Assembly: GCF_023227905.1 (NCBI RefSeq)
Contig: NZ_JALOCF010000057.1
Coordinates: 1 to 27,270, forward strand
DNA length: 27,270 nt
From: Methylobacter sp.
GTDB taxonomy: Bacteria > Pseudomonadota > Gammaproteobacteria > Methylococcales > Methylomonadaceae
Reading direction: 5' to 3'
A program made the translations under genes and the position numbers. Below, one piece after another: positions 1 to 6,213 of this stretch. Every line of letters begins with the position of its first letter. Position 1 is the first letter of the stretch. The notes under the pieces were generated by a model. It worked only from the letters and a program-made list of their open reading frames with translations, did not search any database and had not been told where the DNA came from.

Positions 1-320
1 GGCGGCTTTAGTCGCCGCCCGGCAGGCTCTATCCGGTCTTCTGGCCTGGGCAAGAACGACTCATCAGGATGTGTGCCTGTTAACGTGCGCCTGCGCCTGA
101 CAAACTGGCCAAACCGTTCAACCCGTCGCGCCTCGTCCCAAGACCCGTAAGAGGCAATATAGGCCGTAACATCCGCTTGGAAATTTCCAAAAGCGCGCTC
201 CATCGCCATTTGATCGAATCTTGTCGATACCCGCCATTGGGCAATAATACCGACAACGATGACAGCACTCATACTGGTGATGATAAGCGCTAATGAAAAT
301 TTAAACCGGAGTGAATGCAT
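1..320 (-). CDS. Probable sensor histidine kinase, N-terminal part (cut by window start)
   Basis: The frame opens at the ATG whose complement is at 318-320 and stays open to the window edge, about 106 codons. The start MHSLRFKFSLALI leads into one hydrophobic segment (about residues 8-28). A soluble stretch follows with FDQMAMERAFGNFQ, YGSWDEA and an ERFGQFVRRRR motif. This layout, a short basic N-terminus, one membrane helix, then a periplasmic segment with a GSWxEA...FxxFVRRR pattern, is what I know from HAMP-type sensor kinases. The kinase domains would lie left of the window and cannot be seen. It could be another membrane-anchored sensor. A competing 62-aa reading at 80-268 is in another frame and looks spurious. 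Confidence 0.6.
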   Translation of the reverse strand, partial: MHSLRFKFSLALIITSMSAVIVVGIIAQWRVSTRFDQMAMERAFGNFQADVTAYIASYGSWDEARRVERFGQFVRRRRTLTGTHPDESFLPRPEDRIEPAGRRLKP

Positions 321-411
321 TATTGATCGATAGGGTATGCAATTTGATTTCATCCGTGATTATAACTGATGTTACGCAGTCTTTATCTGTTGCAGCTCAG
401 AATGAGCTATT

Positions 412-543
412 GTAGGGGGCGCACCGCGCCTCTTTTCAGAATCCAATCGTACTGGAAATATTGATACCTGAAATGGATTGCCCAATTGCAATGGTTTTTA
501 GGCCATTCCGATATTCGTAAATGGTGCGCGATGCGCACCCTAC
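412..543. repeat. Inverted pair of GTAG-headed REP-like palindromes
   Basis: Left unit 412-430 has the head GTAG and then a GGGCGC-like/GCGCC hairpin. Right unit 523-543 is the reverse orientation: arms GGTGCGC/GCGCACC, loop GAT, tail CTAC. The two units point toward each other across about 92 nt. A 4-nt GTAG head followed by an imperfect palindrome is the hallmark of REP sequences mobilised by RAYT (Y1 HUH) transposases, and inverted pairs resemble BIMEs. The right unit directly abuts the broken end of the transglutaminase-like pseudogene. Confidence 0.75.
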
Positions 544-954
544 GCGGCTATACCAGGCTTATTGCCTCGAGCATCAATGCGATACTAGCCATGGCTGCTC
601 AAGATAGACCGCATTCAAGCCATGAAGACAATAAGGCGGGCCATCGTTTTCGATCGTCAACCGTTGGTAACAAAGCCCTGCAGGAATGGGATTGGCCCTT
701 AGCCAACAAATGACTCTTGGCATAACAATAACCGGTGCCGTGTACAATACGTCAGACGCTTTGCAGATAACCGGGTTCATCCGGTAATCCCAGCTATGTT
801 TAATGGCATCGCGGACGAACTCAAAGCAACGTTTAGCCACAGCCTCCTCGGAATCACAGCCCTCGGCAAGCTCCGCTGCCTTGACGACCACCAAAGTATG
901 TTTCCAATCAATGTACTCGCTGCTATCGAGATAGTGTTCCATGTCTATGTTCAT
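544..954 (-). pseudogene. Transglutaminase-like protein, degraded
   Basis: From the ATG at 954 (good ribosome site GGGGAGAAA) the frame reads MNIDMEHYLDSSEYIDWKH, then CFEFVRDAIKHSWDYRMNP. This is the N-terminal half of a bacterial transglutaminase-like (papain-fold) family. After KASDVL the catalytic segment VHGTGYCYAKSHLLA is found only in another frame, which fits a 1-nt deletion near 746-748. The first frame returns at LRANPIPAGLCYQ after an apparent 8-nt deletion near 700-702. Beyond LNAVYLE a third shift occurs, and YRIDARGNK in the new frame is preceded by TAG at 585-587 where Trp would be expected. Homology stops at 544, exactly where a REP-like unit begins, so the C-terminus is lost. 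The start overlaps the stop of the upstream GFA-family gene (ATGA), so the two were once translationally coupled. Lesion sizes are inferred from memory of the family pattern. Confidence 0.75.
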
Positions 955-1351
955 TTTCTCCCCGGCTGCCATTCCCGATAAGTTGGGTTTCCTCCATATC
1001 CAAGCCACGGAACATCGTGCGATGTCCAGATATGCATTTGCGGAGTGATACCGGGATCTTCATCCAGCGTTGCCACCCGAACAATAACATGAGGCTGGTT
1101 GACGCGCTCAGCCACCAGATGAGAACCGCACAGCGAGCAAAAATAACGCAGTTTTCCCGGCGAAGATTCGAAAGATGAAAGCTTGTCTTCGCCCTTCAAC
1201 CAGCGAAAATGCTCGCGCATTATTCCGGCTGTGGAAACGAACGGCGCCGCATGCGCTTTTTGACAAGTCCGGCAGTGGGGCAGTGAGCGATAGGCATATC
1301 GATGCTGTCGATTTCGTACTCAATAGCTTTGCATAAACAACTGCCTTTCAT
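951..1351 (-). pseudogene. GFA (CENP-V/GFA domain) family protein, frameshifted
   Basis: The ATG at 1351 follows GAGGAAG and reads MKGSCLCKAIEYEIDS with the first zinc-ligand pair CxC. The frame then terminates within 50 codons. The continuation HCRTCQKAHAAPFVSTAG, followed by MREHFRWLKGEDKLSSFES, FCSLCGSHLVAE and HIWTSHDVPW, lies in another frame up to 951. The break is at the GGGG run 1277-1280, where two extra bases would explain the shift. GFA-family proteins carry a zinc-binding beta fold. Some act on S-hydroxymethylglutathione, but most have no proven substrate, so no role in formaldehyde metabolism is claimed. The start overlaps the hydrolase stop (ATGA) and the stop overlaps the next start (ATGA), so this was the middle gene of a tightly coupled set. 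A single base-call error could also explain the shift. Confidence 0.75.
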
Positions 1352-2250
1352 TTTACTTCCTCAAATAATGGAGAATTTATATCGTATATCCCTGCCCTGC
1401 ATTTGTGCTGGCCGCCAGAATCGGCGCCTAACTGACGGCATATTTCAGGAGCGGCCCGATACAGGCATGAATAATGCGACAGGCCGTTAAAAATTTCGGT
1501 CGAGCTACAGCCGGGAATTGTCGATTGCAAATATTCGGCCATAGCGACCGGCGACCAGTTGTCATCCGCACCATGCCAGATATGCGTATTGATATCAATG
1601 CTGGATAGCATGTCATTCCAAGGCTGGACATAAGCCCCGATGTCTCTTACGTAGCCTGCCGCATAACGGGTAAAGCACAATTTCAATATTCCGGTAATAG
1701 CGGTTTGAAATTCGCTACTGGCCGCCAACCTCTTGTCTTCGTCGGCAGCATTCGCAAACATCATACGAAACACCAGGCTGGGGTGAGTTGAGGCGATCAA
1801 ACCTTGCAGGCGAGTTAGAAGATGAAATGCAAAAGGCTGCTTTTGAGCCAACCAGAAGACGAACTTTCCCGCCGTCATATCGATAAAACCACCGGCTTCC
1901 AACGGTGCGGCGGCAGAAACCAAATGCAGATTCCGCACACTAGTTCTCATCAGGCGGCATACTTGCAGGGCGATGAATCCTCCCATTGAAAATCCAACCA
2001 AATCTACTGCGTTCCCAGCGGCTTTATTAATAATTTCATCGGCTAGATGCTGGTAATAGGCCCCACCTTTCAATTTAGGATCAATGGAAAAACGGTTGTA
2101 ACTGATAAAAGTCAGATTGTGTTCTTTTCCGTATTGATCAAACACGGCGCATTCTTCAGGTGCGCCGGGAGTGCCGTGGAAATAAACGACCAACTGCCCA
2201 TCGTCGGCACCGAATTGACGATATCTCAATGCGAGTTTTACTACCAACAT
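1348..2250 (-). CDS. Alpha/beta hydrolase fold protein
   Basis: The 300-aa intact protein shows the full hydrolase signature. HGTPG at 25-29 is the oxyanion loop. GFSMGG at 86-91 is the nucleophile elbow with Ser88. HGADDNWSP near 226-234 holds the likely acid Asp, and the catalytic His is in LSHYS near residue 259. Residues 120-200 form a helical cap. There is no signal peptide, so it is probably cytoplasmic. Substrate cannot be read from sequence: esterase, lactonase or C-C hydrolase are all possible. The ATG at 2250 has only a weak upstream AAGG, 12 nt after the stop of the 68-aa gene. The 3' end overlaps the GFA-family start by ATGA. It is the best preserved gene in this otherwise decaying minus-strand run. 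Confidence 0.85.
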   Translation of the reverse strand: MLVVKLALRYRQFGADDGQLVVYFHGTPGAPEECAVFDQYGKEHNLTFISYNRFSIDPKLKGGAYYQHLADEIINKAAGNAVDLVGFSMGGFIALQVCRLMRTSVRNLHLVSAAAPLEAGGFIDMTAGKFVFWLAQKQPFAFHLLTRLQGLIASTHPSLVFRMMFANAADEDKRLAASSEFQTAITGILKLCFTRYAAGYVRDIGAYVQPWNDMLSSIDINTHIWHGADDNWSPVAMAEYLQSTIPGCSSTEIFNGLSHYSCLYRAAPEICRQLGADSGGQHKCRAGIYDINSPLFEEVK

Positions 2251-2262
2251 AGTGACAATGCC

Positions 2263-2469
2263 TTATGTTTCCAGTTTTATAGGGTACGCATCGCGTGCCT
2301 TACTAAGCTTTAAAAATGGTATGCGGTTATCCAGTTTTTTAATCGTGACTTCGCCAGACGGGCCTTTGCCTCCGCCAATAACTCGTGTGCGGAAACGTTT
2401 GCGATCCCTGACCAGTTTGGCCAACTCAAGCGCATCAATTTTTCCGTAATCGCCGAACTGATTCATCAT
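2263..2469 (-). CDS. Uncharacterised 68-aa protein with repeat-encoded C-terminus
   Basis: The ATG at 2469 is preceded by AGGAG at good spacing, which argues for a real gene. The protein is basic and soluble (LAKLVRDRKRFRTRV, GGGKGPSGEVTIKKLDNRIPF). I recognise no family. The last residues, about SKARDAYPI, are encoded by the REP-like palindrome at 2279-2303, and the stop comes just after it. The natural C-terminus may therefore have been replaced when the repeat arrived. It lies between the GFA relic upstream and the alpha/beta hydrolase 12 nt downstream, in the same direction, so it probably shares their transcript. A truncated relic of a longer gene is an alternative. Confidence 0.5.
   Translation of the reverse strand: MMNQFGDYGKIDALELAKLVRDRKRFRTRVIGGGKGPSGEVTIKKLDNRIPFLKLSKARDAYPIKLET
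2279..2303. repeat. Solitary REP-like palindrome inside the 3' end of a gene
   Basis: ATAG head at 2279-2282, arms GGTACGC (2283-2289) and GCGTGCC (2293-2299), loop ATC, then TTAC. Seven pairs form, one of them a T-G wobble. It matches the unit at 5548-5568 except for the head base and one arm base. No partner unit is seen nearby. It is read through in frame by the 68-aa gene. Confidence 0.65.
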
Positions 2470-2499
2470 TTTCTCCTGAGCATCAGTACTTGTCTTTCT

Positions 2500-2679
2500 C
2501 TATTTTTCACGCCGCTCTCTGTCTGCCACAAATAACTTCCAAAAAAGCCGTACCAAGAAATGACCAGAACCTGTGATTCTTTGACATTGTCTTCATTAGC
2601 ACAAAAAAGATAACCGGGGTTCGGAGTTCAACTGATATTTAACCAACCCGCACATACAATTGCCTTTAAATAAACTCAT
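2500..2679 (-). pseudogene. Second GFA-family gene, relic with two in-frame stops
   Basis: An ATG at 2679 with upstream AAGGAGA reads MSLFKGNCMCGLVKYQLNS then EPRLSFLC, a typical GFA N-terminus with CxC zinc ligands. Codons 28 and 29 are TAA TGA (2593-2598). The same frame continues RQCQRITGSGHFLV, the expected second half of the CHCRxCQR zinc motif, so the two stops replace His and Cys. Similarity fades within about 15 more codons and the frame ends at TAG 2500-2502. The C-terminal two thirds of a normal GFA protein is missing. It starts 18 nt after the acetyltransferase stop and belonged to the same minus-strand operon. It differs in sequence from the GFA gene at 951-1351, so it is not a recent copy of it. 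Confidence 0.7.
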
Positions 2680-2697
2680 CTATTTCTCCTTGCCGGA

Positions 2698-3117
2698 TTA
2701 GCCAATTTTTTCTACAAAGTGATAACTGGCAATATCCATATTCCGGTTCAAGTAAAACTTATGCGCCCGATGACGATGAACGCCGGAATCAAGATATATG
2801 GCATTGCACCTTTCAGACGCTGCCAGATCACGAAGCCAGGCCATTATTTGTTTCCCATAATTTTTTGATCGTTCACTCTCCAATGTTGACAAGTCTTCGA
2901 CGTAAAGATGTTTACCCAAAAATAAATTTTTTGAAATTTTAAACCCGGCCACGCAGACAACCTGAGCTTCATCCCGAAGGTAGGCCAGCTGATAGCCGTC
3001 ACTCATTAGCTCTCGAACAAGGAGAACAAAAGAAACTTCCACAAGCTCCGTACGAAGCTGCTTCATGACTTGGAAGCAGTCGGCTATTTCGTTGTCGTTT
3101 TGTGCTAGTTTAATCAT
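2698..3117 (-). CDS. GNAT family N-acetyltransferase
   Basis: The 139-aa protein has the GNAT arrangement. A variable N-terminus (residues 1-45) is followed by a central strand with AYLRDEAQVVCVAGF and then LGKHLYVEDLSTLE. The acetyl-CoA pyrophosphate loop RSKNYGKQIMAWL is a divergent R/QxxGxG/A motif. Near the end come LDSGVHRHRAHKFYLNRNM and SYHF, the usual late helix and strand. These proteins move an acetyl group from acetyl-CoA to an amine. The acceptor is unknown here. The ATG at 3117 follows AAGGGTGA, a good ribosome site. It is the first gene of the minus-strand run that continues with the GFA relic 18 nt downstream. No lesion is visible, so it may still work. Confidence 0.8.
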   Translation of the reverse strand: MIKLAQNDNEIADCFQVMKQLRTELVEVSFVLLVRELMSDGYQLAYLRDEAQVVCVAGFKISKNLFLGKHLYVEDLSTLESERSKNYGKQIMAWLRDLAASERCNAIYLDSGVHRHRAHKFYLNRNMDIASYHFVEKIG

Positions 3118-3342
3118 GAGTTCACCCTTTGTTTCAAAATGCCTAACATGATAAGTCTGTCGTCAATTGTCTGGCAAGAATTTACCTCGCTAAATCGTCG
3201 TCCGATTGTCTTTATGAGTTTTGTCCTTTGAACGCAGAGCGGTGTGTAATCTCCGGAAATTTTCCGATGCGGCCAAGATGAGTAAAGCCAAAGCCGCTCG
3301 AATTCTTGAGCCCATAGCCAAGCGCACGATCAAAGCCGATAA

Positions 3343-3669
3343 TTGCTGGCGCGCTCGAATGAGCCAATCTCCGATACAGAACTTGAAGCCAAGCAATTCA
3401 AAATGGCTTGGCTGACCCAAACAGCGCACTTGGGCATGTCGCGATGCTTGACACCGAAGTTGATGCCGGAAACCGATGTGAAGTTATCAAATCGCGAGAT
3501 CGCGGTACTTCGCTGGGCTGCCGATGGCCAAACGTCTGGCGAGATTTCGAGCATCCTTAAAATTCCTGAGCGGACAGTTAACTTTCATATCAACAATGTC
3601 GTCAGCAAATTAAATACCGCCAACAAAACCTCGGCTGCGGTAAAAGCCGCGATGCTTGGCTTGTTGTAA
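3343..3669 (+). pseudogene. LuxR-type regulator, only the C-terminal part remains
   Basis: The frame ends with a complete LuxR helix-turn-helix: LSNREIAVLRWAADGQTSGE, then SSILKIPERTVNFHINNVVS, then KLNTANKTSAAVKAAMLGLL. Ahead of it, SDTELEAKQFKMAWLTQTAH and LGMSRCLTPKLMPETDV match the linker that precedes the HTH in autoinducer-binding LuxR proteins. A TAA at 3340-3342 closes the frame upstream. The roughly 150-residue ligand-binding domain is not found in any frame between 3120 and 3340. The only start is TTG at 3343 without a clear ribosome site. It is probably a 5'-truncated relic. A free-standing DNA-binding protein is less likely. No luxI-type synthase is present in the window. Confidence 0.6.
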
Positions 3670-3840
3670 GGCTGCGAAAGTGCTTTGGACCGAATTGCCC
3701 GATAGATCATAGCTATTTACACAACTTTTTTTGTATGATTAATACAGTCAGTTGCAAATCGGCTCGGCTCCCTCTCCTGCTGAGCGTGCGCACGTTAGAC
3801 TTGATTCGGTCGGATAAAAATATCGTTAATGTAAACACTA

Positions 3841-3858
3841 CTGACACCACGCTGTCAG
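3841..3858. promoter_or_regulatory. Possible operator upstream of the VOC gene
   Basis: Perfect 6-bp inverted repeat CTGACA / TGTCAG with a 6-nt spacer, followed by a third half-site TGTCA at 3864-3868. It lies 53-70 nt before the VOC start, where a repressor or activator could act. The YafY-type regulator encoded downstream is a plausible but unproven ligand. Short repeats of this size can occur by chance. Confidence 0.25.
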
Positions 3859-3910
3859 GAAGGCTGTCATACCATAGCCGCTCGTTAACACTTAAAACAC
3901 GGAGATAAAA

Positions 3911-4282
3911 ATGAATAATGTGGCAACCTGGTTTGAAATTCCGGTGACTGACCTGCAACGCGCTAAAAACTTTTACCAAAATGTTCTGCAAAGCACTTTT
4001 AAAGATGAAGAAATGGGCGATTATCAATTGGCTATTTTCAATGCCGAAGAAAGCGCTGTCAGCGGAATGCTGGTACTGGGAGAACATTACCAGCCTAGCC
4101 AAACCGGTGCTGTGGTTTATTTCAACGGCGGCGAGGATCTAAGCGCGCCTCTGGATAGGATCGTTCAACACGGCGGCAGCGTGCTGATGCCCAAAACGCC
4201 GATTCATGACGGCGACTGCGGCTACTTCGCGATGTTTTTAGACAGCGAAGGCAACCGCGTCGGTTTATATTCTGCGTCCTGA
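3911..4282 (+). CDS. VOC (glyoxalase/bleomycin-resistance fold) family protein
   Basis: The 123-aa protein begins NNVATWFEIPVTDLQRAKNF, the typical first beta-alpha unit of the vicinal-oxygen-chelate fold with E9 as possible metal ligand. It ends FAMFLDSEGNRVGLYSAS, the closing strand found in this group. Two beta-alpha-beta-beta-beta modules fit within the length. The central MGDYQLAIFNAEE and GAVVYFNGGEDLSAPLDRIV segments agree. Enzymes of this fold act on many substrates and some members only bind ligands, so the reaction is unknown. The start follows GGAGAT at good spacing. A YafY-type regulator follows in the same direction after 49 nt containing a strong hairpin. VOC genes next to YafY-type regulators are a pairing I know from other genomes. 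Confidence 0.85.
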   Translation: MNNVATWFEIPVTDLQRAKNFYQNVLQSTFKDEEMGDYQLAIFNAEESAVSGMLVLGEHYQPSQTGAVVYFNGGEDLSAPLDRIVQHGGSVLMPKTPIHDGDCGYFAMFLDSEGNRVGLYSAS

Positions 4283-4296
4283 TCATTATTGATCAG

Positions 4297-4322
4297 TAGG
4301 CGGCCAGGGTTCTGGCCGCCTA
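4297..4322 (+). terminator. Strong hairpin between VOC gene and regulator gene
   Basis: Perfect 11-bp stem TAGGCGGCCAG / CTGGCCGCCTA with loop GGTT. It begins 14 nt after the VOC stop and ends 9 nt before the regulator ATG. There is no U-run after it, so as an intrinsic terminator it is imperfect. It occupies the place where the regulator's ribosome site should be. A TGATCA-TTAT-TGATCA palindrome lies just before it. Confidence 0.45.
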
Positions 4323-4331
4323 TTCAAAATC

Positions 4332-5012
4332 ATGCGACGCGCCGACCGTTTATTTCAAATCATACAAATCCTGCGTAACAAGCGCTTGGTTACCGCCAAG
4401 ACGCTTGCCGAACGCCTGGAAGTGTCCGAGCGCACCATTTACCGGGATATTCAAGATATCAGCCTGTCCGGCGTGCCGGTTGAGGGCGAAGCCGGTGTCG
4501 GCTATCGCTTGCGGCACACCATCGACATCCCCCCGATCATGTTCACCCCGAACGAAATCGAGGCGCTGGTCGTCGGTGCGCGGATGGTCAAGACCTGGGC
4601 GGGAACCGAGCTGGGTTATTCGGCGCAATCGGCGCTGGACAAAATTACCGCCGTCGTTCCTGCCGATCTGAGAAACAAGATCGAAGACAGCAAACTGTTT
4701 TCGTTGCGCTTCGATCAGCGCCAGGATCTCGATATTAACCTGGATATTTGCCGTAAAGCCATTGATGGCAAACGCTTGTTACAGATGAGCTATTGCCGTG
4801 CCGATGGAGAACAAAGCCTGCGCCGCATCCGGCCGCTGGGCCTGTATTTTTGGGGAAACGTCTGGACTTTGGTCGGCTGGTGCGAACTGCGCGACGATTT
4901 CCGCAATTTCCGGCTGGACCGGATTCAGAGCATCCAACCGGAAAACACGACATTTATAGACATTGAAGGCCAAAGCTTGCAGGACTTTATCAAGCTTATG
5001 ACCTGTATGTGA
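4332..5012 (+). CDS. YafY-type HTH/WYL-domain transcriptional regulator
   Basis: The 226-aa protein starts with a DeoR-like winged helix: MRRADRLFQIIQILRNKR, then KTLAERLEVSERTIYRDIQD. Residues 65-100 (IPPIMFTPNEIEALVVGARM) form the usual linker. The C-terminal WYL domain spans about residues 130-205 with SYCRADGEQSLRRIRPLGLY and GWCELRDDFRNFRLDRI. The name-giving WYL motif reads WTL here (NVWTLVGW). WYL domains bind small ligands or nucleic acids. The likely target is its own neighbourhood, including the VOC gene. No Shine-Dalgarno sequence is visible because the preceding hairpin ends 9 nt before the ATG, so translation may depend on upstream ribosomes. A shadow reading on the opposite strand was discarded. 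Confidence 0.88.
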   Translation: MRRADRLFQIIQILRNKRLVTAKTLAERLEVSERTIYRDIQDISLSGVPVEGEAGVGYRLRHTIDIPPIMFTPNEIEALVVGARMVKTWAGTELGYSAQSALDKITAVVPADLRNKIEDSKLFSLRFDQRQDLDINLDICRKAIDGKRLLQMSYCRADGEQSLRRIRPLGLYFWGNVWTLVGWCELRDDFRNFRLDRIQSIQPENTTFIDIEGQSLQDFIKLMTCM

Positions 5013-5139
5013 CCTATATTTTAAGCCTTAGATCTCAGTATCCTACTTAACAAAGCCGCTAACTCTGGTGCGTTTTTCGTTATCTCTCCCCTAACTTAAT
5101 CAAGGCAATAAAACATCGAATTCAAGAGGGTGGCCTTTC

Positions 5140-5457
5140 TCATTGAAATAAATGTTTGCTGATTACAGCAGGTAGATTCTTGGGCGATTTAATGCGCAGT
5201 TGTTTATTAACATTGAATCTGCCAAACACAACTTCAATATCCTTGGTTGTTACGCCGAACTCTTTTGCCAGGAACCGGACCATATGATCGGTAGCCCTGC
5301 CCGCCACGGGCGCGGCAGTAACGCTGATTTTGAGTTGCTTGCCTTTGGCCTTGCCGATGGCATCCTGTTTTGCACTAGGCTGGCCGAGAATATTAAGCAC
5401 TAACGTTTCGCCATCCCAGGCACAGAAAGAATTAATCGCCAATCCTTTGTTTTTCAT
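5140..5457 (-). CDS. UPF0235/DUF167 (YggU-like) protein
   Basis: The 105-aa protein has the family pattern. The N-terminal strand AINSFCAWDGETLVLNILGQ is followed by PSAKQDAIGKAKGKQLKISV, the conserved TAAPVAGRATDHMVRFLAKE and EFGVTTKDIEVVFGRFNVNK, then LRIKSP. The family has a small alpha/beta fold and no assigned function. In many bacteria it sits beside yggT, but no yggT is seen here. The ATG at 5457 has no obvious ribosome site. A downstream start is unlikely because the first strand is needed. It converges with the YafY-type gene across 127 nt that show no clear terminator or gene. Upstream lie a small hairpin (5495-5513), a REP-like pair and a broken gene. Confidence 0.85.
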   Translation of the reverse strand: MKNKGLAINSFCAWDGETLVLNILGQPSAKQDAIGKAKGKQLKISVTAAPVAGRATDHMVRFLAKEFGVTTKDIEVVFGRFNVNKQLRIKSPKNLPAVISKHLFQ

Positions 5458-5494
5458 AAATTCATTTAGTTGATTGTTTTATTACTAAAGCCGG

Positions 5495-5513
5495 ACGGGG
5501 CATGTTGCCCCGT
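5495..5513. other. Short GC-rich hairpin upstream of the UPF0235 gene
   Basis: Perfect 8-bp stem ACGGGGCA / TGCCCCGT with loop TGT, 38 nt upstream of the UPF0235 start. No U-run follows on either strand, so a terminator role is doubtful. It could end transcripts from the broken gene upstream or be a relic of a repeat. Confidence 0.3.
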
Positions 5514-5547
5514 TCGAAATATTTTGCTTTGGCTAATATTCAGTCAG

Positions 5548-5619
5548 GTAGGGTACGCATCGCGTACCATTTTCCGCCCCCCCCACAAGCTCAATAAAGG
5601 TACGCAATGCGTACCCTAC
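5548..5619. repeat. Inverted pair of REP-like palindromes, most regular copy
   Basis: Left unit 5548-5568: head GTAG, arms GGTACGC/GCGTACC, loop ATC. Right unit 5599-5619: the same arms in reverse orientation, loop AAT, tail CTAC. Thirty nt with a run of eight C separate them. Compared with the 523-543 unit, both arm bases of one pair are exchanged (T-A for C-G type), so pairing is kept. The pair starts 36 nt beyond the stop of the broken gene at 5655-6106. Confidence 0.8.
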
Positions 5620-5654
5620 ACCGGATCGCTCATTACATCTCACAGTTCTCAAAA

Positions 5655-6106
5655 CTAGTCATTATTCTGAAACCAAATGTAGTATTCACTATATACAGAA
5701 AAAAATATTTTTCGCGAGTCAATGCCGTCGATCAAATAATACGTTTGGTCCAGTGAATCGTTGCAAGAGCCATTACAGTTCATGCCTTCTGTTATAGATG
5801 TCTTATGATTTGATCGTATCTTGTAATGTTTGCTCCTATTGCAAAGACGTCACACTATATCGAATTCCTGCAACTCCCTCATCTTCACACAAAACTCTTC
5901 AGCTCGACCAAGCTCCTTTCCCAGTGTTTTTTTTGCTTTTATGGAATCGTAATTTGATTCGACTATCCACTCCAGCAGGTGATTAAGCGAAAACGCCAAA
6001 AATAGAAATAGTCGATTGCTTGGCTCCTTATCGTATTCACAAATTCCGTTTGTATTTCCGAGAACAAATCTCGTGCATTTTTTAATTCGAAAAGATCAGT
6101 ATCCAT
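5655..6106 (-). pseudogene. Uncharacterised protein gene, broken by frameshift and stop
   Basis: From ATG 6106 the frame reads MDTDLFELKNARDLFSEIQ, then TEFVNTIRSQAIDYFYF. The protein-like continuation AFSLNHLLEWIVESNYDS, IKAKKTLGKELGRAEEFCVK, MRELQEFDIV is in another frame. A one-base loss in the A5 run 5998-6002 (T-run on the coding strand) explains the switch. That frame meets TGA at 5850-5852 and then continues in register as RLCNRSKHYKIRSNHKTS up to YSEYYIWFQNND and TAG 5655-5657. The repaired product would be about 151 aa. It is helical and loosely recalls an uncharacterised family with an HLxxW motif and a C-terminal NxxKH motif, which I cannot name. No ribosome site is clear. The 3' side is followed by a REP-like pair. 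Confidence 0.6.
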
Positions 6107-6213
6107 TATCGTTGGCTAATATAAAGATAAATCATGTTGACGTAGAATGCAGCCCGTAAGTCAAAAACGCTATCACGCGCAACGCTTGGACGGCCCACCT
6201 ATTCCGGCCTTGT

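Noticed and set aside
3713..4102. 129-codon minus-strand frame antisense to the VOC gene
   Set aside because: It overlaps a well-supported VOC gene on the other strand, has no family-like sequence and no ribosome site.
5798..5986. 62-codon plus-strand frame
   Set aside because: It is antisense to the broken minus-strand gene at 5655-6106, which has far more protein-like content.
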